Positions 45,501-54,649 of a DNA stretch of 64,000 nt are shown here, in pieces. How positions within the stretch are numbered: position 1 is the first letter of the stretch; the number at the start of each line of letters is the position of its first letter. The DNA is taken from NCBI RefSeq assembly GCF_000814845.2, contig NZ_CP010431.2:1550001-1614000 (forward strand). Direction: 5' to 3'. The position numbers and the translations under genes are program-made. The notes under the pieces are model-generated. The model was not told where the DNA came from and searched no databases. It worked only from the letters and a program-made list of their open reading frames with translations. The DNA comes from Pandoraea sputorum (GTDB lineage Bacteria > Pseudomonadota > Gammaproteobacteria > Burkholderiales > Burkholderiaceae).

Positions 45501-47837
45501 GTCACCGGCCGCGATGCGTAATTGCCCAAGGCTTAACAGCGTGGCACCGGTTTGGTTGACGACTTCACCGCTCGCGAAGATGTCCAACTGCTGCGTCGCA
45601 GCGATCACCGCCGGGTCACCCGTATTTTCAACGCGTGCCCCGTCGAACCGAATGCGATGACCGAGGATGGATCCCGTGTTGCGCAACGCGGTGCTGCGCA
45701 GTCGGATGTCGTCACCGTCGACACGTGTTTCGTTGATGAAATCGCCGGAAGCGTCGACAACCACCGAACTTGCCCGGAGGCGACCGCCCTGCGAATTCAA
45801 TACCCGCATCGCCGTGACCGTCAGTACCTTGTTGGCTTCCAGCAAACCGTAGATCCCTAACGTGCCCCCTACGCCGAGCGTCAGATTTCCGCCAACTTGC
45901 CAGATATGGTTCGGGCCGTAGACGAAGTCGCCAGGCAGTGCGATGTTCAAATCGCCGCCCGCGCGTAATCTGGCGGTGCCTGACAACTGATTCGTCCGCA
46001 GGCCCAGCGTCCGATTCACGGAAATCTCGCCGCTTCTATGATCCAGCCGCTCGACCGCGAGAGACGCATCACGTCGTGCCTGCACTACACCGCCATTGTT
46101 GAAACTTCCCGCTTGCTCGCCGTTTTCCCGGGACAGGGTGAGATCTTCATTGGAAAAGATCGTGCCATCGTTGGTCAACGTATCTCTGATCACTAACGCC
46201 AGACCTGTGCCGGACGTGATTTGTGAGGACGGCCCGTTTGTCAGAGCATAGGTCCTGATGGAAAGACGTCCGTTGCCGCCGATCAGTCCTGTTGGATGAA
46301 ATCGGGTGGCGTCGCTTGTCCTGGCGTTGATAAGTGAGTCGGACACGAGGGTCAGATCTCCTTGTCCGCCATTCACAATTCGGCCATTGGTGTTGTCGAT
46401 ACTGGCTGCGGTAATCGAAACGACGTTGTTCGCAGTCGTGGCGTCAGCGGCCGCAGCGGGGCCGCTCTCAATGCTTCCGTCCGTATTGTCCAGCGCGCCA
46501 CGCGTCGTCAATTTCAGCGCGGTGCCGGAATGGACCTCCCCGGAGACGTTCCCGAAGTCCCCCTCTGCAGACGCCGTTATCGCCTCGTTGGCGTGTAACT
46601 GTCCCCGTTGATTGTTGATGTCCTTTGTCGACGCAATGGTCAAGGCGGCCCCGGCTTCGATGCGTGCCCCGTCGAGATTGTCGACGCCACCTGCATGTAC
46701 GCTGACCGCGCCGTTACCGGCGATATTGCCCCGCCGATTCGCTGTGCTTCGGGAGGCCGCGACGTTTCGTAGCCGCTCGCGAAGCACGATGTCGATAGCA
46801 CCGTTGCCGGCATTCAGAATGCTACCGTTTTCGTTATCCAGACGTCGTCCCGACATCCGCATGCGGCCGTTGGGCGCTCCGATCTCAAAACGTCCCGAGC
46901 CGTTGTCGATGTCGCCTTCGACGGCGAGCGTCAATATTTCGTGGACGCTCACCAGGCCCGAACGATTGAAAAATCCACGACCGGCCATCGCGCTCAGACC
47001 CTTCAGTGCGATCAGGTGTCCGGCATCGTTGAAGACGTCGGATGACGCTTCCAGTATGAGCGTGTTTCCGCTCAGTCGGCCGCCGCGGTTATCGAACGTG
47101 CCAACGCCAAGTTCAATGTCTGCGTTTGTGGCGATTCGCCCGCCATCAGTATTTTTCAACGCGTTGCGAACGTTGATTTTCGTCAGTTCCTGCCCAGCGT
47201 TTTGGAGACTGCCTGCAGTGTTGTCGAATGCTTGTGCGTCGAGTGAAAGGGCGTCGTTGGCCTCGATGAGGCCGCTGTGATTGTTGAGCGCCCCGCCGAC
47301 GTTGAGCGAGAGACGTTTCCCCGCTATCAGACCGGAGGCGTTATCCAGCCCGTGAGCGGTGTTCACTGTCATGCTTCCAAGTGAACTGAGATGCCCCCGG
47401 CCGTTCGCAATCTCGCCGCCATCCAGCTGTAAATCGCCGTTGGTTCGAATACGTCCGCCGCGATTGGCTATCGTTGCTCCTGTGATGGTGATCGTTCCGG
47501 ATCCGGCATGCGCAATGTCGCCATCGCTGGTGTCCAGCTCCGCTGCGTCGATATTGGCGTTGTGTGCCCCGAAATGAATCGTGCCGCCACGATTGTCCAA
47601 CGCGTAGCGATGAGGCGTCATGTGGGCGGTTCGCGGTTTGGCGAACGGCGCCGGACTGATTGTCGAGTTGCCGGGCATCGACGGACAGCGAGCGCGCTTC
47701 CAGTTGTCCACGGGCGTTGATGACCTGATCGGCGCGCAAGGCCAACTTATCGCCAGCCGATATCGATCCGTCACTATTGTCGAGCGCGTTCCGGACCGAA
47801 AGGGTGACGTCGTGCTGTGCAGTGATGGTGCCGCCAA
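39531..47837 (-). CDS. cdiA: CdiA contact-dependent inhibition toxin, 3' part after frameshift
   Basis: Continues the gene begun at 50001 after a +1 frameshift near 47600-47660; true similarity starts around YALDNRGGTIHFGAH, the preceding codons being antisense-like noise. Contents in order: long filamentous-haemagglutinin repeats (LDN-GG and AGRDI motifs), a cysteine-poor middle, pre-toxin domain with GNCGAGAMGGAASVVLGN and a VENN-like LELENNQ (near 40165-40180), then about 210 residues ending LKLLNDK. The last about 65 residues (GASAGALIGTVSGAKTGQAI and onward) are the variable toxin tail, glycine-rich and hydrophobic, possibly membrane-active. Total protein with the 5' part would be about 3490 residues. 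Confidence 0.85.
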   Translation of the reverse strand: MAAPSLHSTTSPFRSGTRSTIVTDRYRLAISWPCAPIRSSTPVDNWKRARCPSMPGNSTISPAPFAKPRTAHMTPHRYALDNRGGTIHFGAHNANIDAAELDTSDGDIAHAGSGTITITGATIANRGGRIRTNGDLQLDGGEIANGRGHLSSLGSMTVNTAHGLDNASGLIAGKRLSLNVGGALNNHSGLIEANDALSLDAQAFDNTAGSLQNAGQELTKINVRNALKNTDGGRIATNADIELGVGTFDNRGGRLSGNTLILEASSDVFNDAGHLIALKGLSAMAGRGFFNRSGLVSVHEILTLAVEGDIDNGSGRFEIGAPNGRMRMSGRRLDNENGSILNAGNGAIDIVLRERLRNVAASRSTANRRGNIAGNGAVSVHAGGVDNLDGARIEAGAALTIASTKDINNQRGQLHANEAITASAEGDFGNVSGEVHSGTALKLTTRGALDNTDGSIESGPAAAADATTANNVVSITAASIDNTNGRIVNGGQGDLTLVSDSLINARTSDATRFHPTGLIGGNGRLSIRTYALTNGPSSQITSGTGLALVIRDTLTNDGTIFSNEDLTLSRENGEQAGSFNNGGVVQARRDASLAVERLDHRSGEISVNRTLGLRTNQLSGTARLRAGGDLNIALPGDFVYGPNHIWQVGGNLTLGVGGTLGIYGLLEANKVLTVTAMRVLNSQGGRLRASSVVVDASGDFINETRVDGDDIRLRSTALRNTGSILGHRIRFDGARVENTGDPAVIAATQQLDIFASGEVVNQTGATLLSLGQLRIAAGDSLDAEGLLTEQTERLVNRSATIEAGGDIDIATRDFINDRSYINVTEGEHESTTQTIRDVWIAGYIALPDSDSRERCAAHTGSACEELPTVHTSHSLSVDGEPPLIETPHIETDINGRTIKTTKLVPNPRNQSFTQWRWGREARAAHSAEKLRAVGAPISVTIPKRGLTALDTEGKTFSLEKPIIEVSLRRGSFSEYDTRNITRSAVQHFESITDDGRGNWIIEFWPDYDPAKHILPTVVDQSGQAISGAPDEGVRIFRRGHGIRDGRDTNEYRRTLTVHSRTDVLGDVAAPGVITSQGTIRLNVDNGTALNHASTISAGGDLKVRGNDGHITSRSVGLKRVERIEQVSDLYWHEKSGNSDSWRTSVSLPGAERTTVVGGLSSLISSNQATRIRGRDITIETAAIDGTVIGSRNTDSGVNASSRVSVNSNVESVSASTRASVDTLNETATRPGAVGAIQTLDAISGGIPGITLPRSALFQVISAPDHPYLIETDPRFTERGKLVSSNYMLDLLGIDPSAVERRIGDGFYESKLVREQILKLTGQAVGGKDDTVIRNLLAQGARAGRDLELRIGIRLTAEQMKALTDDIVWLVRQTVTLPDGTTQEVLVPTVYLAHGKRVTMQPGGALISGSDVLIEATNLINNAGQIAGRASTRLTADDVRNLGTIGGAGNKGKVEVVAARDMTNIGGDISGRDVDVFAGRDVVFENALNTFEWRKGSQGGATKSIESLGNVSATRSVSVTAGRDLTVVGAVIDAGEDMKLTAGRDISLGASALQRDFGGGTQDNHNQTQIKEHVASQITAGEHATLIAGRDLTASGARVGVDGNIAIATGRDVKVDAVLDSIQDAGRVRSSSYSTEVDSYEETARGTQLSAGKGIGIAAGQAAALSRLLEQRGVSAYVSTDKSGTGDVILLGAYLSAGGDAPDRSTTKPVPGHTGKSDIQITATGDVTVGGVAAQYDDVRWTQRTSSGLLSSTTETTHRERHGTRTTGSTLSGDAVSLMSGRDIAIAGSHVIADNDVVLGARRNIDISSTEDRGTSLSASEKTTTGVFGGGTSFTIGSRTEKDRQRREQVNRTGSIVGTVNGDVTVRAGNDFRQEGSTVLARDGSIEIAATRVAIVESQDSEKSVHEREVKQSGLTVAVSSPLLSAAETLGQMGKAVGKVNDSRMKALGVAAGGLAIKNAADSVKNLQDAANVNISVTVGGSKQQSRETNDSTTSTGSTVRAGGDITINATGDGDRSSMQIRGSTIEAGDNVTLASDGALDILASTDTAEHHRTSSGVSGGIGLGIALGTKGSTIGVTANASLSRGKADGSDVTHRSSHVKAGNVAEISSGGDTNIRGGTVSGERVIARVDGDLNIESLQDTSRYQSKDQSISGSGTVGFGGASGSINVSHQQINSDFASVVDQAGIKAGDAGFDVTVKGNTDLTGAVIASTEKAVDANRNRLKTGSLTTRDIENHAEYDAFGISLGGGISTGGGDNAKVGTDQKGDAQTGANATPGTELPKTGPVSVAPPIVVAAGDSASSVTRSGVSGAVIEITDEARQLDLTGKTAQEAVADVNRDVSSDRDGSNALANKFDKEQIEAGFEIVRALQREVGTFVANRAKEFEALKEARKKETDPVKIAALDGQIQDAAKWAPGGRYRQIVTVMAAAAGGNVTAGTGEFLQRAAVGYLQTLAVEKVKQIADSLESESARTALHGIVGCAGGAASGGNCGAGAMGGAASVVLGNLLNQIADTRNDELPQQDKEARMNLIEGVVAGIAAGTGNDATTASIASRLELENNQFTLPQGVVKAGAAAASLGEFMSQNGASAEEIQKAQTDLLEWIGTDVPQPATLLLKNWVILMGNAPALAPGAATATGMAVRGAIGGTANLLVQKALNGEQEMSKVDALIAIVDGAITQGRGIITSISTNVSGAALGAIIKGENISGASAGALIGTVSGAKTGQAITGAAKSIASHEASNFLGAVVGSVTSEATSAKAQDQLKTLKLLNDK
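39797..40378 (-). repeat. direct repeat of the cdiA pre-toxin region, copy inside cdiA
   Basis: Partner of 38593-39174 (see there). A third, shorter and more diverged copy is at about 35726-35938. All three are in the same orientation. Confidence 0.85.
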
Positions 47838-50001
47838 GGTTCAGAAGGCTACGCGCAACGTCGATGATGAGTGAGTTCTGCGCCGCGAGCGCGTCGGAAT
47901 TGGAGAGGTCGGCAGTCGTAATGAAGACATTCGCGTTCCCCGCAATCTCTCCCTTTGCGTCGTCGAGCGCGGCGTTATGAATTCGATCGCGCACACGAAG
48001 ATGAAGGTCGTCGGCAAGGGCGAGTATTCGGCCGCCACGATTCTCGACGATGCCGGCGCTCAGGGAGAACTTCGACCCGGACTGGATCAGACCTGCATCG
48101 TTACGAAATTCCTCTTGAATCGACGCAGACAACGAACGTGTGGCGGATATTGCGCCGCCCGTGTTCCGCCACGCGTCGGTTACCGCAGACAGGTCACCGT
48201 TCGTGGCAATGGTGCCTTGCCCGTTATCGATGGATGCCGCGCGCACGCGAAGCTCGCCGGTACCGGCATGTTCGATTTTCCCCGAGATGTTGTCGACGTG
48301 TGCCGCCGTCAGCGAGAGATCGAGGCCATTGATTTGTATTCGACCATCGTGATTGTCGAGCAACCCAGAGAGCTTGATCTGGACAGGAGACTTGCCCCAT
48401 TGAGAGAGAGTGCCCCGGCGGTTGCTCAACGCAATGGCCTCCATGAACAGAGCGGCCGTCTTGAGTGTTGCCGAGTCGTGGTCGATCGTTTTTGCCGCCG
48501 TCATGTGAAGCGCGTCACCCACGCTCGTCGTGGCCCGTACCATCGAAATGTCGCCGATGCGAGCATGGACTCGCATGCCATACAGCGCCGTCAGCGTCGC
48601 GTCTGACAGGTCGATCGCGTCACCCGATAGTTCGAGATTTCCCGTCGATGAGAGCGTCCCGCTTGATTGCAGTGAGCCTGAGGCCGAGACCGATACGTCT
48701 CCCGGACTGCCGCTTGTCCCGTCGGGATCGGTTCCTGAGGCGATCATGCCGGACGAGGCGACGGCACCGCCTCGTGCGCTGAAGTGTCGCCCGGTCGAGG
48801 CGATTCCCGTATGTCGCCATGTGCCGCCAACACTCAGCGTCATGTCGTGACGACTGCGCAAGGTGCCAGCGCTGATGAGCTCGCGTGCTGACGCCAGATC
48901 GAGTGCTCCATCGGAGATCACCTCTCCGCTAACGGAGAGACTTCCAACTGCCCGAGCGTGAATGTCCTCGCTCGCGTGCAACTTACCGGCAATCTGAACA
49001 TGCCCCGCATTGTTGAGCACTACGGCGCCACGACTGGCTGCCACGTGTCCGTCCAGATTGACGCCGACACCGGTCTCCGTACCTATCAGTCGGATTTTTC
49101 CCGCGTACATGCCGCCAAGGCGCGAAACGTCCAGGGCGAACGTCGGTCGTCCTCCTTCGGCTTGTGTCGAGTGACGAACTTCGAACGTTGCTGCGTCGAC
49201 GTCGTTCAAGCCGGTGATCACGTCCAGTCGCTGCGCGTGGACGGCGGCATTGATCTCCACAGCACGAGCAAGCAAAGCGGTGCTCTCAAGGTTCCCGCCA
49301 TTCAAGCCGTTCCCGGTGATGTTCAGAAGACCGCCGGTGACGCGAAAGGCCTCAAGCGACCCACTGCCGCCGAATACCGGCAATCCGGTTGTCAGGACGC
49401 CACGCGGTACGTTGATGAAGCCGCAGCCGTTGCAGGTCAGGCCATTGGGGTTGCTAATGATGACTTCCGCTCGTTGGCCTGCGACCTCCAGATAGCCGGC
49501 AACGTTCGATGGCAACGTGCTCGTGACCTGGTTGACGATAATTCGCGCCGGATCGCCCGCGAGATTGGGGTTGCCCGGAACGAGCCCTCCGATTTGCGTC
49601 TGCACGATGGTGCGCGAGTTGTTGAGAATGACGCCTTGCGTGGGGACGTCGAACTGGTGGTATTGATTTTGAGAGACGCCGGCTGCGGTGGGCGATGTGA
49701 TATTCACCAGCGGCAGGCCGTTAGGCGTCGTGCTGACGCCCGGTGCATGCGGGCCCGGGGCCGCGACGATTTGAGCGAATGCCGTCACCGGAAGCGCCAT
49801 GGCTAGCAGTGCAGGGATTAACGACATCCGCAGCACATGCGCGACGCCCGACGGCGAGCGAGGCGATTGCCGGTGAATTGCCGCGCGGCGCTTAGCGCTC
49901 CGATCGCTTCCGGGTGTCCTGCCGCGGCTGACGTTTTCGCCGACAGCGACCCATTGATGTTGAACGTGACTGAATATCAGTCGATAGCAATGTGTATTCA
50001 T
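47341..50001 (-). CDS. cdiA: CdiA contact-dependent inhibition protein, 5' part
   Basis: Starts at ATG 50001, 9 bp after cdiB. The N-terminus NTHCYRLIFSHVQHQWVAVGE is an extended signal-peptide region typical of giant two-partner exoproteins; the hydrophobic core ends at TAFA/Q (about residue 76). The TPS secretion domain follows (about 80-330), with GVILNNSRTIVQTQIGG, NPNGLTCNGCGFINVPRGVL and LNITGNGLNGG motifs. Then come haemagglutinin repeats until LDNQSGAVRQTANR, after which the frame is lost and about 95 nonsense codons run to a stop. The 3' part continues in another frame. As read, the toxin would not be made. Confidence 0.87.
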   Translation of the reverse strand: MNTHCYRLIFSHVQHQWVAVGENVSRGRTPGSDRSAKRRAAIHRQSPRSPSGVAHVLRMSLIPALLAMALPVTAFAQIVAAPGPHAPGVSTTPNGLPLVNITSPTAAGVSQNQYHQFDVPTQGVILNNSRTIVQTQIGGLVPGNPNLAGDPARIIVNQVTSTLPSNVAGYLEVAGQRAEVIISNPNGLTCNGCGFINVPRGVLTTGLPVFGGSGSLEAFRVTGGLLNITGNGLNGGNLESTALLARAVEINAAVHAQRLDVITGLNDVDAATFEVRHSTQAEGGRPTFALDVSRLGGMYAGKIRLIGTETGVGVNLDGHVAASRGAVVLNNAGHVQIAGKLHASEDIHARAVGSLSVSGEVISDGALDLASARELISAGTLRSRHDMTLSVGGTWRHTGIASTGRHFSARGGAVASSGMIASGTDPDGTSGSPGDVSVSASGSLQSSGTLSSTGNLELSGDAIDLSDATLTALYGMRVHARIGDISMVRATTSVGDALHMTAAKTIDHDSATLKTAALFMEAIALSNRRGTLSQWGKSPVQIKLSGLLDNHDGRIQINGLDLSLTAAHVDNISGKIEHAGTGELRVRAASIDNGQGTIATNGDLSAVTDAWRNTGGAISATRSLSASIQEEFRNDAGLIQSGSKFSLSAGIVENRGGRILALADDLHLRVRDRIHNAALDDAKGEIAGNANVFITTADLSNSDALAAQNSLIIDVARSLLNLGGTITAQHDVTLSVRNALDNSDGSISAGDKLALRADQVINARGQLEARSLSVDARQLDNQSGAVRQTANRPHDASSLRVGQSWRHDSFRGTQRQYRRSGAGHQRWRHCACRIRNDHHHRSNDSQSRRTYSNQRRFTAGWRRDCERPGASQFTWKHDSEHRSRAG
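47600..47660 (-). other. frameshift site in cdiA
   Basis: The frame used from 50001 shows haemagglutinin-repeat sequence to about 47650 and nonsense afterward, while the frame used to 39531 gains repeat similarity by about 47620. One extra base (or two missing) accounts for it. No long homopolymer is present, only a CCC run, so slippage is not an obvious cause. Either a real inactivating mutation or a sequence error. Confidence 0.75.
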
Positions 50002-50010
50002 GGACTGAGC

Positions 50011-51876
50011 TCAGTAGCGAACGGCGAGGGAGAGACCTGCGACGGCGGTGTTCACGGGAAATCCGGATGGATAGAGGAGGGGCTTCGCGACGAAGACGTC
50101 GTAATTGGCGTTGCCCCAGGGGCCGCCGTATGCGCCGATCTGGCCGCTGAGTCCAATGGCTACACCGGCCAACTGCGTGCCCGGAAGATGGCGGGTACCG
50201 GGACCGAACACTCGCCCGTAGTCGATACCCACATAGACGGCGTGAGTGCTCGTTGCGAGAGGCGCGTGGATGTCGTGACGGAGAAAGAAGCCGCGTGCTG
50301 CGCTGAGTGTTTGATCGCCCGTGAAGCCCCGTACGCTGTATCGACCGCCGATTGCCATCTGGTCGACGGCCCAGAGCGCATTGGCCGTGGTCTGGCCGTG
50401 AAGCGTGCCGGTGAGCCTTAACGGGATGCCGCCGAGTCGAATTGGGGCAGACCACTGTAAGTCGGCGAGAAACATGCGGTAGCGATACGTTTGTGGCGTC
50501 GGGTGGTGTGTCACCGGGTCACGCAGATCGTCTTGTGCGCCGAACCACGGCATGCCTTGCCGATAGCTCAATGCAACGTCCGCTTGCGCCGCACCCAGAT
50601 ATTGCCTTCGGGCCATCCCGAGTTGGAGATACGTGTTGTTCCTGTATTGCTGGGAAATCTCGAAGTCTTCGATGAAGCTCTTGCCGAACCGGCGGCCGAT
50701 GCGCGCTTCCGCGGTCGTCTTGCTTCGGCTGTCCCGATGCACGACGCGTTCCAGCCGTAGTTCGGCTGTCTGGTTTCGCCCGCTGGACACGAAGGTTTCA
50801 TTGGCGCCCGCTACACGCTGGAAGTAGGTGCGAGTGCTCCCAAAGACGGAAACCGTGCCGTAACCCCAAGGGACGGAATAGCTGACGCTGCCGCCTTTCG
50901 TGCCGAAGCGATCGTCGCCGGTCGACAAGTCGTGCTGCGCGGAAAGGTCGAGAAGATCGTTTAGTCCTAGCGGGTTGTCGATGCCGATGGCCAGTTGCCC
51001 CTGCAGGCGACCTGTGTCGCGGGTGCCACTGTTATCCACGGAGGCCAGCAGTCGCCAGAGCCGTCGACGTTGCACGTCGATCAACACATCGCTGGTCCCG
51101 AGTCCCTTACCGGGCTCGATACGGATGTCTGCGTCCTGACCGGGCATGCGCTTTAGCTGCTCCAGTCCTTGTTCGAGCCCGTGTATCGAAAGGATGTCGC
51201 CTTCGCGCAGGGGAACGGCGGATCGCCAACTGCCTCTCACGCTGTCATCGGCAAATCGGACGCTCGAAATCCGGCCGACGATGAGGTGCAATGTCAGGCG
51301 GCCGCCGGCCAAGTCCTGTTCCGGGACTGAAACGCGGGTTGTGACCCAGCCGTTCGCCAACACTGCCTCGGTCGCCTGCGATGTAATCAACGCAATGCCT
51401 TTCGTGCCTGCGCACTGGCCGACAAACCGGCCCAGGGCAGTCGCGATGGGGGCGAACCGACTCGGTAAGGCATCGCCATCCGGGCCGGTCATCGCAATGT
51501 CGGTTAGCGGAACACAGGGCGCTTCCGTTGGCAGTTGCGTGGTGTCGATCGGAGATTCGGTGCCGTCGGCAGGGGCCGATAAATGGACGTCGGGTGCGTC
51601 GGCTCTATGTTGGCGTTCCTGCGCGTCTCGTCGTTGGCGCTCCAGTTGCGCGTCCTGGACGCCTTGCCGAACTGGGTCCCGGACGACCTGTGGTGGGGTC
51701 TGCGCCAACGCCGTTTCGGGATGAAGTGCCAGGCCACCGATGAGCGCGCCGAAGCAGGTGATCGCCGAGGCTTGAGTGATAAAACGAGTGCAAGTGCGGT
51801 GTGAGACGACTGCCGATTGATGTGGAAGATCTGGATATGCCACGAATTGCGCTGCCCTTACTTTTGGTCGAATCAA
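50011..51876 (-). CDS. cdiB: CdiB/ShlB/FhaC-type two-partner secretion outer-membrane transporter
   Basis: 621 residues. A signal peptide ends near ETALA/QT (about residue 58; the N-terminus looks long, and a start further in is possible). POTRA domains follow at about 115-290 (ALITSQATEAVLANGWVTTR, RRLWRLLASVDNSGTRDTGR). The barrel carries the secretin-signature stretch near RYSVRGFTGDQTL and the ending VAGLSLAVRY with a C-terminal aromatic. It exports CdiA through the outer membrane. The order cdiB-cdiA-cdiI is the enterobacterial arrangement, not the Burkholderia bcpAIOB one. Confidence 0.92.
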   Translation of the reverse strand: MIRPKVRAAQFVAYPDLPHQSAVVSHRTCTRFITQASAITCFGALIGGLALHPETALAQTPPQVVRDPVRQGVQDAQLERQRRDAQERQHRADAPDVHLSAPADGTESPIDTTQLPTEAPCVPLTDIAMTGPDGDALPSRFAPIATALGRFVGQCAGTKGIALITSQATEAVLANGWVTTRVSVPEQDLAGGRLTLHLIVGRISSVRFADDSVRGSWRSAVPLREGDILSIHGLEQGLEQLKRMPGQDADIRIEPGKGLGTSDVLIDVQRRRLWRLLASVDNSGTRDTGRLQGQLAIGIDNPLGLNDLLDLSAQHDLSTGDDRFGTKGGSVSYSVPWGYGTVSVFGSTRTYFQRVAGANETFVSSGRNQTAELRLERVVHRDSRSKTTAEARIGRRFGKSFIEDFEISQQYRNNTYLQLGMARRQYLGAAQADVALSYRQGMPWFGAQDDLRDPVTHHPTPQTYRYRMFLADLQWSAPIRLGGIPLRLTGTLHGQTTANALWAVDQMAIGGRYSVRGFTGDQTLSAARGFFLRHDIHAPLATSTHAVYVGIDYGRVFGPGTRHLPGTQLAGVAIGLSGQIGAYGGPWGNANYDVFVAKPLLYPSGFPVNTAVAGLSLAVRY

Positions 51877-52297
51877 AGCGCAGCGTCGCGCTCACGACGA
51901 ACACCGCAAGGGCGGTTTCGGGCGCGAACGCATTAACGCGTGCGTAGAAGGGCGCAACAGCGAGCACGGTTGACGTGCGATAGCCGGGGGGGCTTACACC
52001 CTGGCGTCTCGCCAGAGAGTGGATGGTTCGAAAGTGACAAGACGGGGACGATTCTGGCAGGGGGGCGGCGACACGTATTTCGAAATTGAACCAACTTGTG
52101 CACTTTCGGAATTGTCTGAGTGGAACTTGGGGAGGTGCCTTCGCCTAAGTGCTTTCCCTCCCACGGCATCCCTGCACACCACCGACCTTGCCGTAGTGAA
52201 TTTTTTTCGCTAGTATTTTAGGCATAAACTATTTACGATTTAACAAAGGTCGACCGCTCGGCTAGCGCGACGCGATCTGTGAATCCGGAGGCTGGAG
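51877..52297. promoter_or_regulatory. divergent region between CDI island and catabolic operon
   Basis: 421 bp, no gene seen. The right end (52198-52250) is AT-rich (TTTTTTTCGCTAGTATTTTAG, then GCATAAACTATTTACG) and likely contains the operon promoter. No regulator gene is adjacent, unlike most such catabolic operons; control may come from elsewhere. Confidence 0.35.
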
Positions 52298-54640
52298 ATG
52301 AATATCGTCTGTATCGGTGGCGGTCCCGCAGGTCTGTATTTCGGGCTGTTGATGAAGCTGCGCGATCCTTCCCATCGTGTCGTGGTGGTCGAGCGCAACC
52401 GGCCTTACGACACTTTCGGTTGGGGCGTCGTGTTCTCCGACGCCACCATGGACAACCTCCAGGAAGCCGACCCGGTGAGTGCCGCAGAGATCAATGCTGC
52501 GTTTAACCACTGGGACGACATCGACATCCACTTCGAGGGCCGCACGATCACCTCGGGCGGGCACGGCTTTATCGGCATCGGCCGTAAAAAGCTCCTGAAC
52601 ATTCTGCAAGCGCGCTGCGAAGCCCTCGGCGTCGAACTCGTGTTCGAGACGGACGTGAGCGACGATCAGGAGATCGCCCGCCGTTACAACGCCGATCTGG
52701 TGATCGCCTCCGACGGCCTGAACAGCCGCATCCGTACCCGCTACGCCGACACCTATCGCCCCGACATCGACACGCGTCAGAACCGCTTTGTCTGGCTCGG
52801 CACGCATCAACGTTTCGATGCCTTCACGTTCGCCTTCGAGAAGACCGAACACGGCTGGTTCCAGGCGCACGCCTATCAGTTCGACGCAGACACGTCGACG
52901 TTTATCGTCGAGACGCCCGAGTCGGTCTGGCGCGCCCACGGCATCGACCAGATGAGCCAGGAAGAGGGCGTGAAGTTCTGCGAAAACCTCTTCGCCAAGT
53001 ACCTCGGCGGTCACGAACTGATGAGCAACGCCAAGCACCTGCGCGGCTCCGCCATCTGGATTCAGTTCCCGCGCGTCATTTGCGAACGCTGGGTGCACTG
53101 GACCGATGTGGACGGTAAGCGCGTGCCGGTCGTACTCATGGGCGATGCCGCACACACGGCGCACTTCTCCATCGGCTCGGGCACCAAACTCGCACTCGAA
53201 GACTCCATCGCGCTGGCCGACGGTCTCGGCACGCAGGGCATCGACGCCTTGCCGCAAGTGCTCAACGACTACGAAGCCGCCCGCAGCATCGAAGTGCTCA
53301 AGATTCAGAATGCAGCGCGCAATTCGACGGAGTGGTTCGAAACCGTCGACCGCTACGCGCGCTTCGCCCCCGAACAGTTTGCTTACTCGCTGCTCACGCG
53401 CTCGCAGCGCATCTCGCACGAGAACCTGCGTGTGCGCGATGCCGGTTACGTGGAAGGCTATGAAGACTGGCTCGCCGAACACGCAGGTGTGAAACGCGCC
53501 GCCGGTCAGCACGCGATTCCGCCGATGTTCACGCCGTTCCGCGCACGCGAACTCACGCTCAAGAACCGCATCGTGATGTCGCCGATGGCGATGTACTCGG
53601 CGATCGACGGCGTGCCTGGCGACTTTCACCTCGTGCACCTTGGCAGCCGTGCGCTGGGCGGCGCGGGCATGATCGTCGCGGAAATGACGTGCGTGTCGCC
53701 GGACGCGCGCATCACGCCGGGATGCCCCGGTTTGTGGAACGACGAACAACGCGATGCCTGGAAGCGCATCGTCGATTTCGTGCATTCGGGCAGCGACGCC
53801 AAAATCGCCATGCAGATCGGGCACGCGGGCCGCAAGGGCTCGACGCGTCTGGCCTGGGATGGCATCGATCTGCCGCTGAACGACGGCAACTGGCCGCTGA
53901 TCTCGGCCTCACCGATGCCCTACATCGATGGCGTGTCGCAGACGCCGCGCGAGATGACCCGTGCCGATATGGTCCGCGTCAAGGATGACTTCGTGCAAGC
54001 CGCCCGTCGTGCCGCCGAAGCCGGTTTCGACTGGCTCGAACTGCACTGTGCGCACGGCTATCTGCTGTCGAGCTTCATTTCGCCGCTGACCAATCAGCGT
54101 CAGGACGAGTACGGCGGTTCGCTGGAAAACCGTCTGCGCTATCCGCTGGAAGTGTTCCACGCGGTGCGTGATGTGTGGCCCGCCGCCAAGCCGATGTCGG
54201 TGCGTATTTCGGCGCACGACTGGGTCGAAGGCGGGATTACGCCGGACGACGCAGTCGCCATCGCCATCGCCTTCAAGGACGCCGGGGCGGATCTCATCGA
54301 TTGCTCGTCGGGTCAGGTCAGCAAGGAAGAGAAGCCGGTCTATGGCCGCATGTTCCAGACGCCGTTCGCCGATCGCGTGCGCAACGAAGCCGGTGTGCCG
54401 ACGATTGCCGTCGGCGCCATCTTCGAGGCGGATCACGTGAACAGCATCATCGCGTCGGGGCGCGCCGATCTGTGCGCTCTCGCCCGACCGCATCTGGCCG
54501 ATCCGTTCTGGACGCTGCACGAAGCCGCGAAGATCGGCTACAAGGATCTGCCGTGGCCGTCGCAGTACTATGCGGGCAAACGTCAGTACGAGACCAATCT
54601 GGAGCGTGCTGCCGCGTACGCTCAACAGATCGGTAAATAA
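52298..54640 (+). CDS. bifunctional flavin monooxygenase / OYE-like reductase (2-aminobenzoyl-CoA or salicylyl-CoA type)
   Basis: 780 residues, two fused enzymes. Residues 1-400: aromatic hydroxylase with FAD motif [12 protein letters not shown] (5-16) and [20 protein letters not shown] (about 280-299). Residues about 405-780: Old-Yellow-Enzyme domain ([52 protein letters not shown]). This fusion is the 2-aminobenzoyl-CoA monooxygenase/reductase described in Azoarcus evansii, which hydroxylates and reduces the CoA-bound ring; databases often name it salicylyl-CoA 5-hydroxylase. First gene of a seven-gene operon; which aromatic acid is used is inferred. Confidence 0.85.
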   Translation: MNIVCIGGGPAGLYFGLLMKLRDPSHRVVVVERNRPYDTFGWGVVFSDATMDNLQEADPVSAAEINAAFNHWDDIDIHFEGRTITSGGHGFIGIGRKKLLNILQARCEALGVELVFETDVSDDQEIARRYNADLVIASDGLNSRIRTRYADTYRPDIDTRQNRFVWLGTHQRFDAFTFAFEKTEHGWFQAHAYQFDADTSTFIVETPESVWRAHGIDQMSQEEGVKFCENLFAKYLGGHELMSNAKHLRGSAIWIQFPRVICERWVHWTDVDGKRVPVVLMGDAAHTAHFSIGSGTKLALEDSIALADGLGTQGIDALPQVLNDYEAARSIEVLKIQNAARNSTEWFETVDRYARFAPEQFAYSLLTRSQRISHENLRVRDAGYVEGYEDWLAEHAGVKRAAGQHAIPPMFTPFRARELTLKNRIVMSPMAMYSAIDGVPGDFHLVHLGSRALGGAGMIVAEMTCVSPDARITPGCPGLWNDEQRDAWKRIVDFVHSGSDAKIAMQIGHAGRKGSTRLAWDGIDLPLNDGNWPLISASPMPYIDGVSQTPREMTRADMVRVKDDFVQAARRAAEAGFDWLELHCAHGYLLSSFISPLTNQRQDEYGGSLENRLRYPLEVFHAVRDVWPAAKPMSVRISAHDWVEGGITPDDAVAIAIAFKDAGADLIDCSSGQVSKEEKPVYGRMFQTPFADRVRNEAGVPTIAVGAIFEADHVNSIIASGRADLCALARPHLADPFWTLHEAAKIGYKDLPWPSQYYAGKRQYETNLERAAAYAQQIGK

Positions 54641-54649
54641 GGACAGTTC

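Noticed and set aside
39287..51876. Burkholderia-type bcpAIOB CDI locus
   Set aside because: cdiB is upstream of cdiA, and the tail has a VENN-like LENN motif rather than the Nx(E/Q)LYN motif, so the enterobacterial cdiBAI type fits better.
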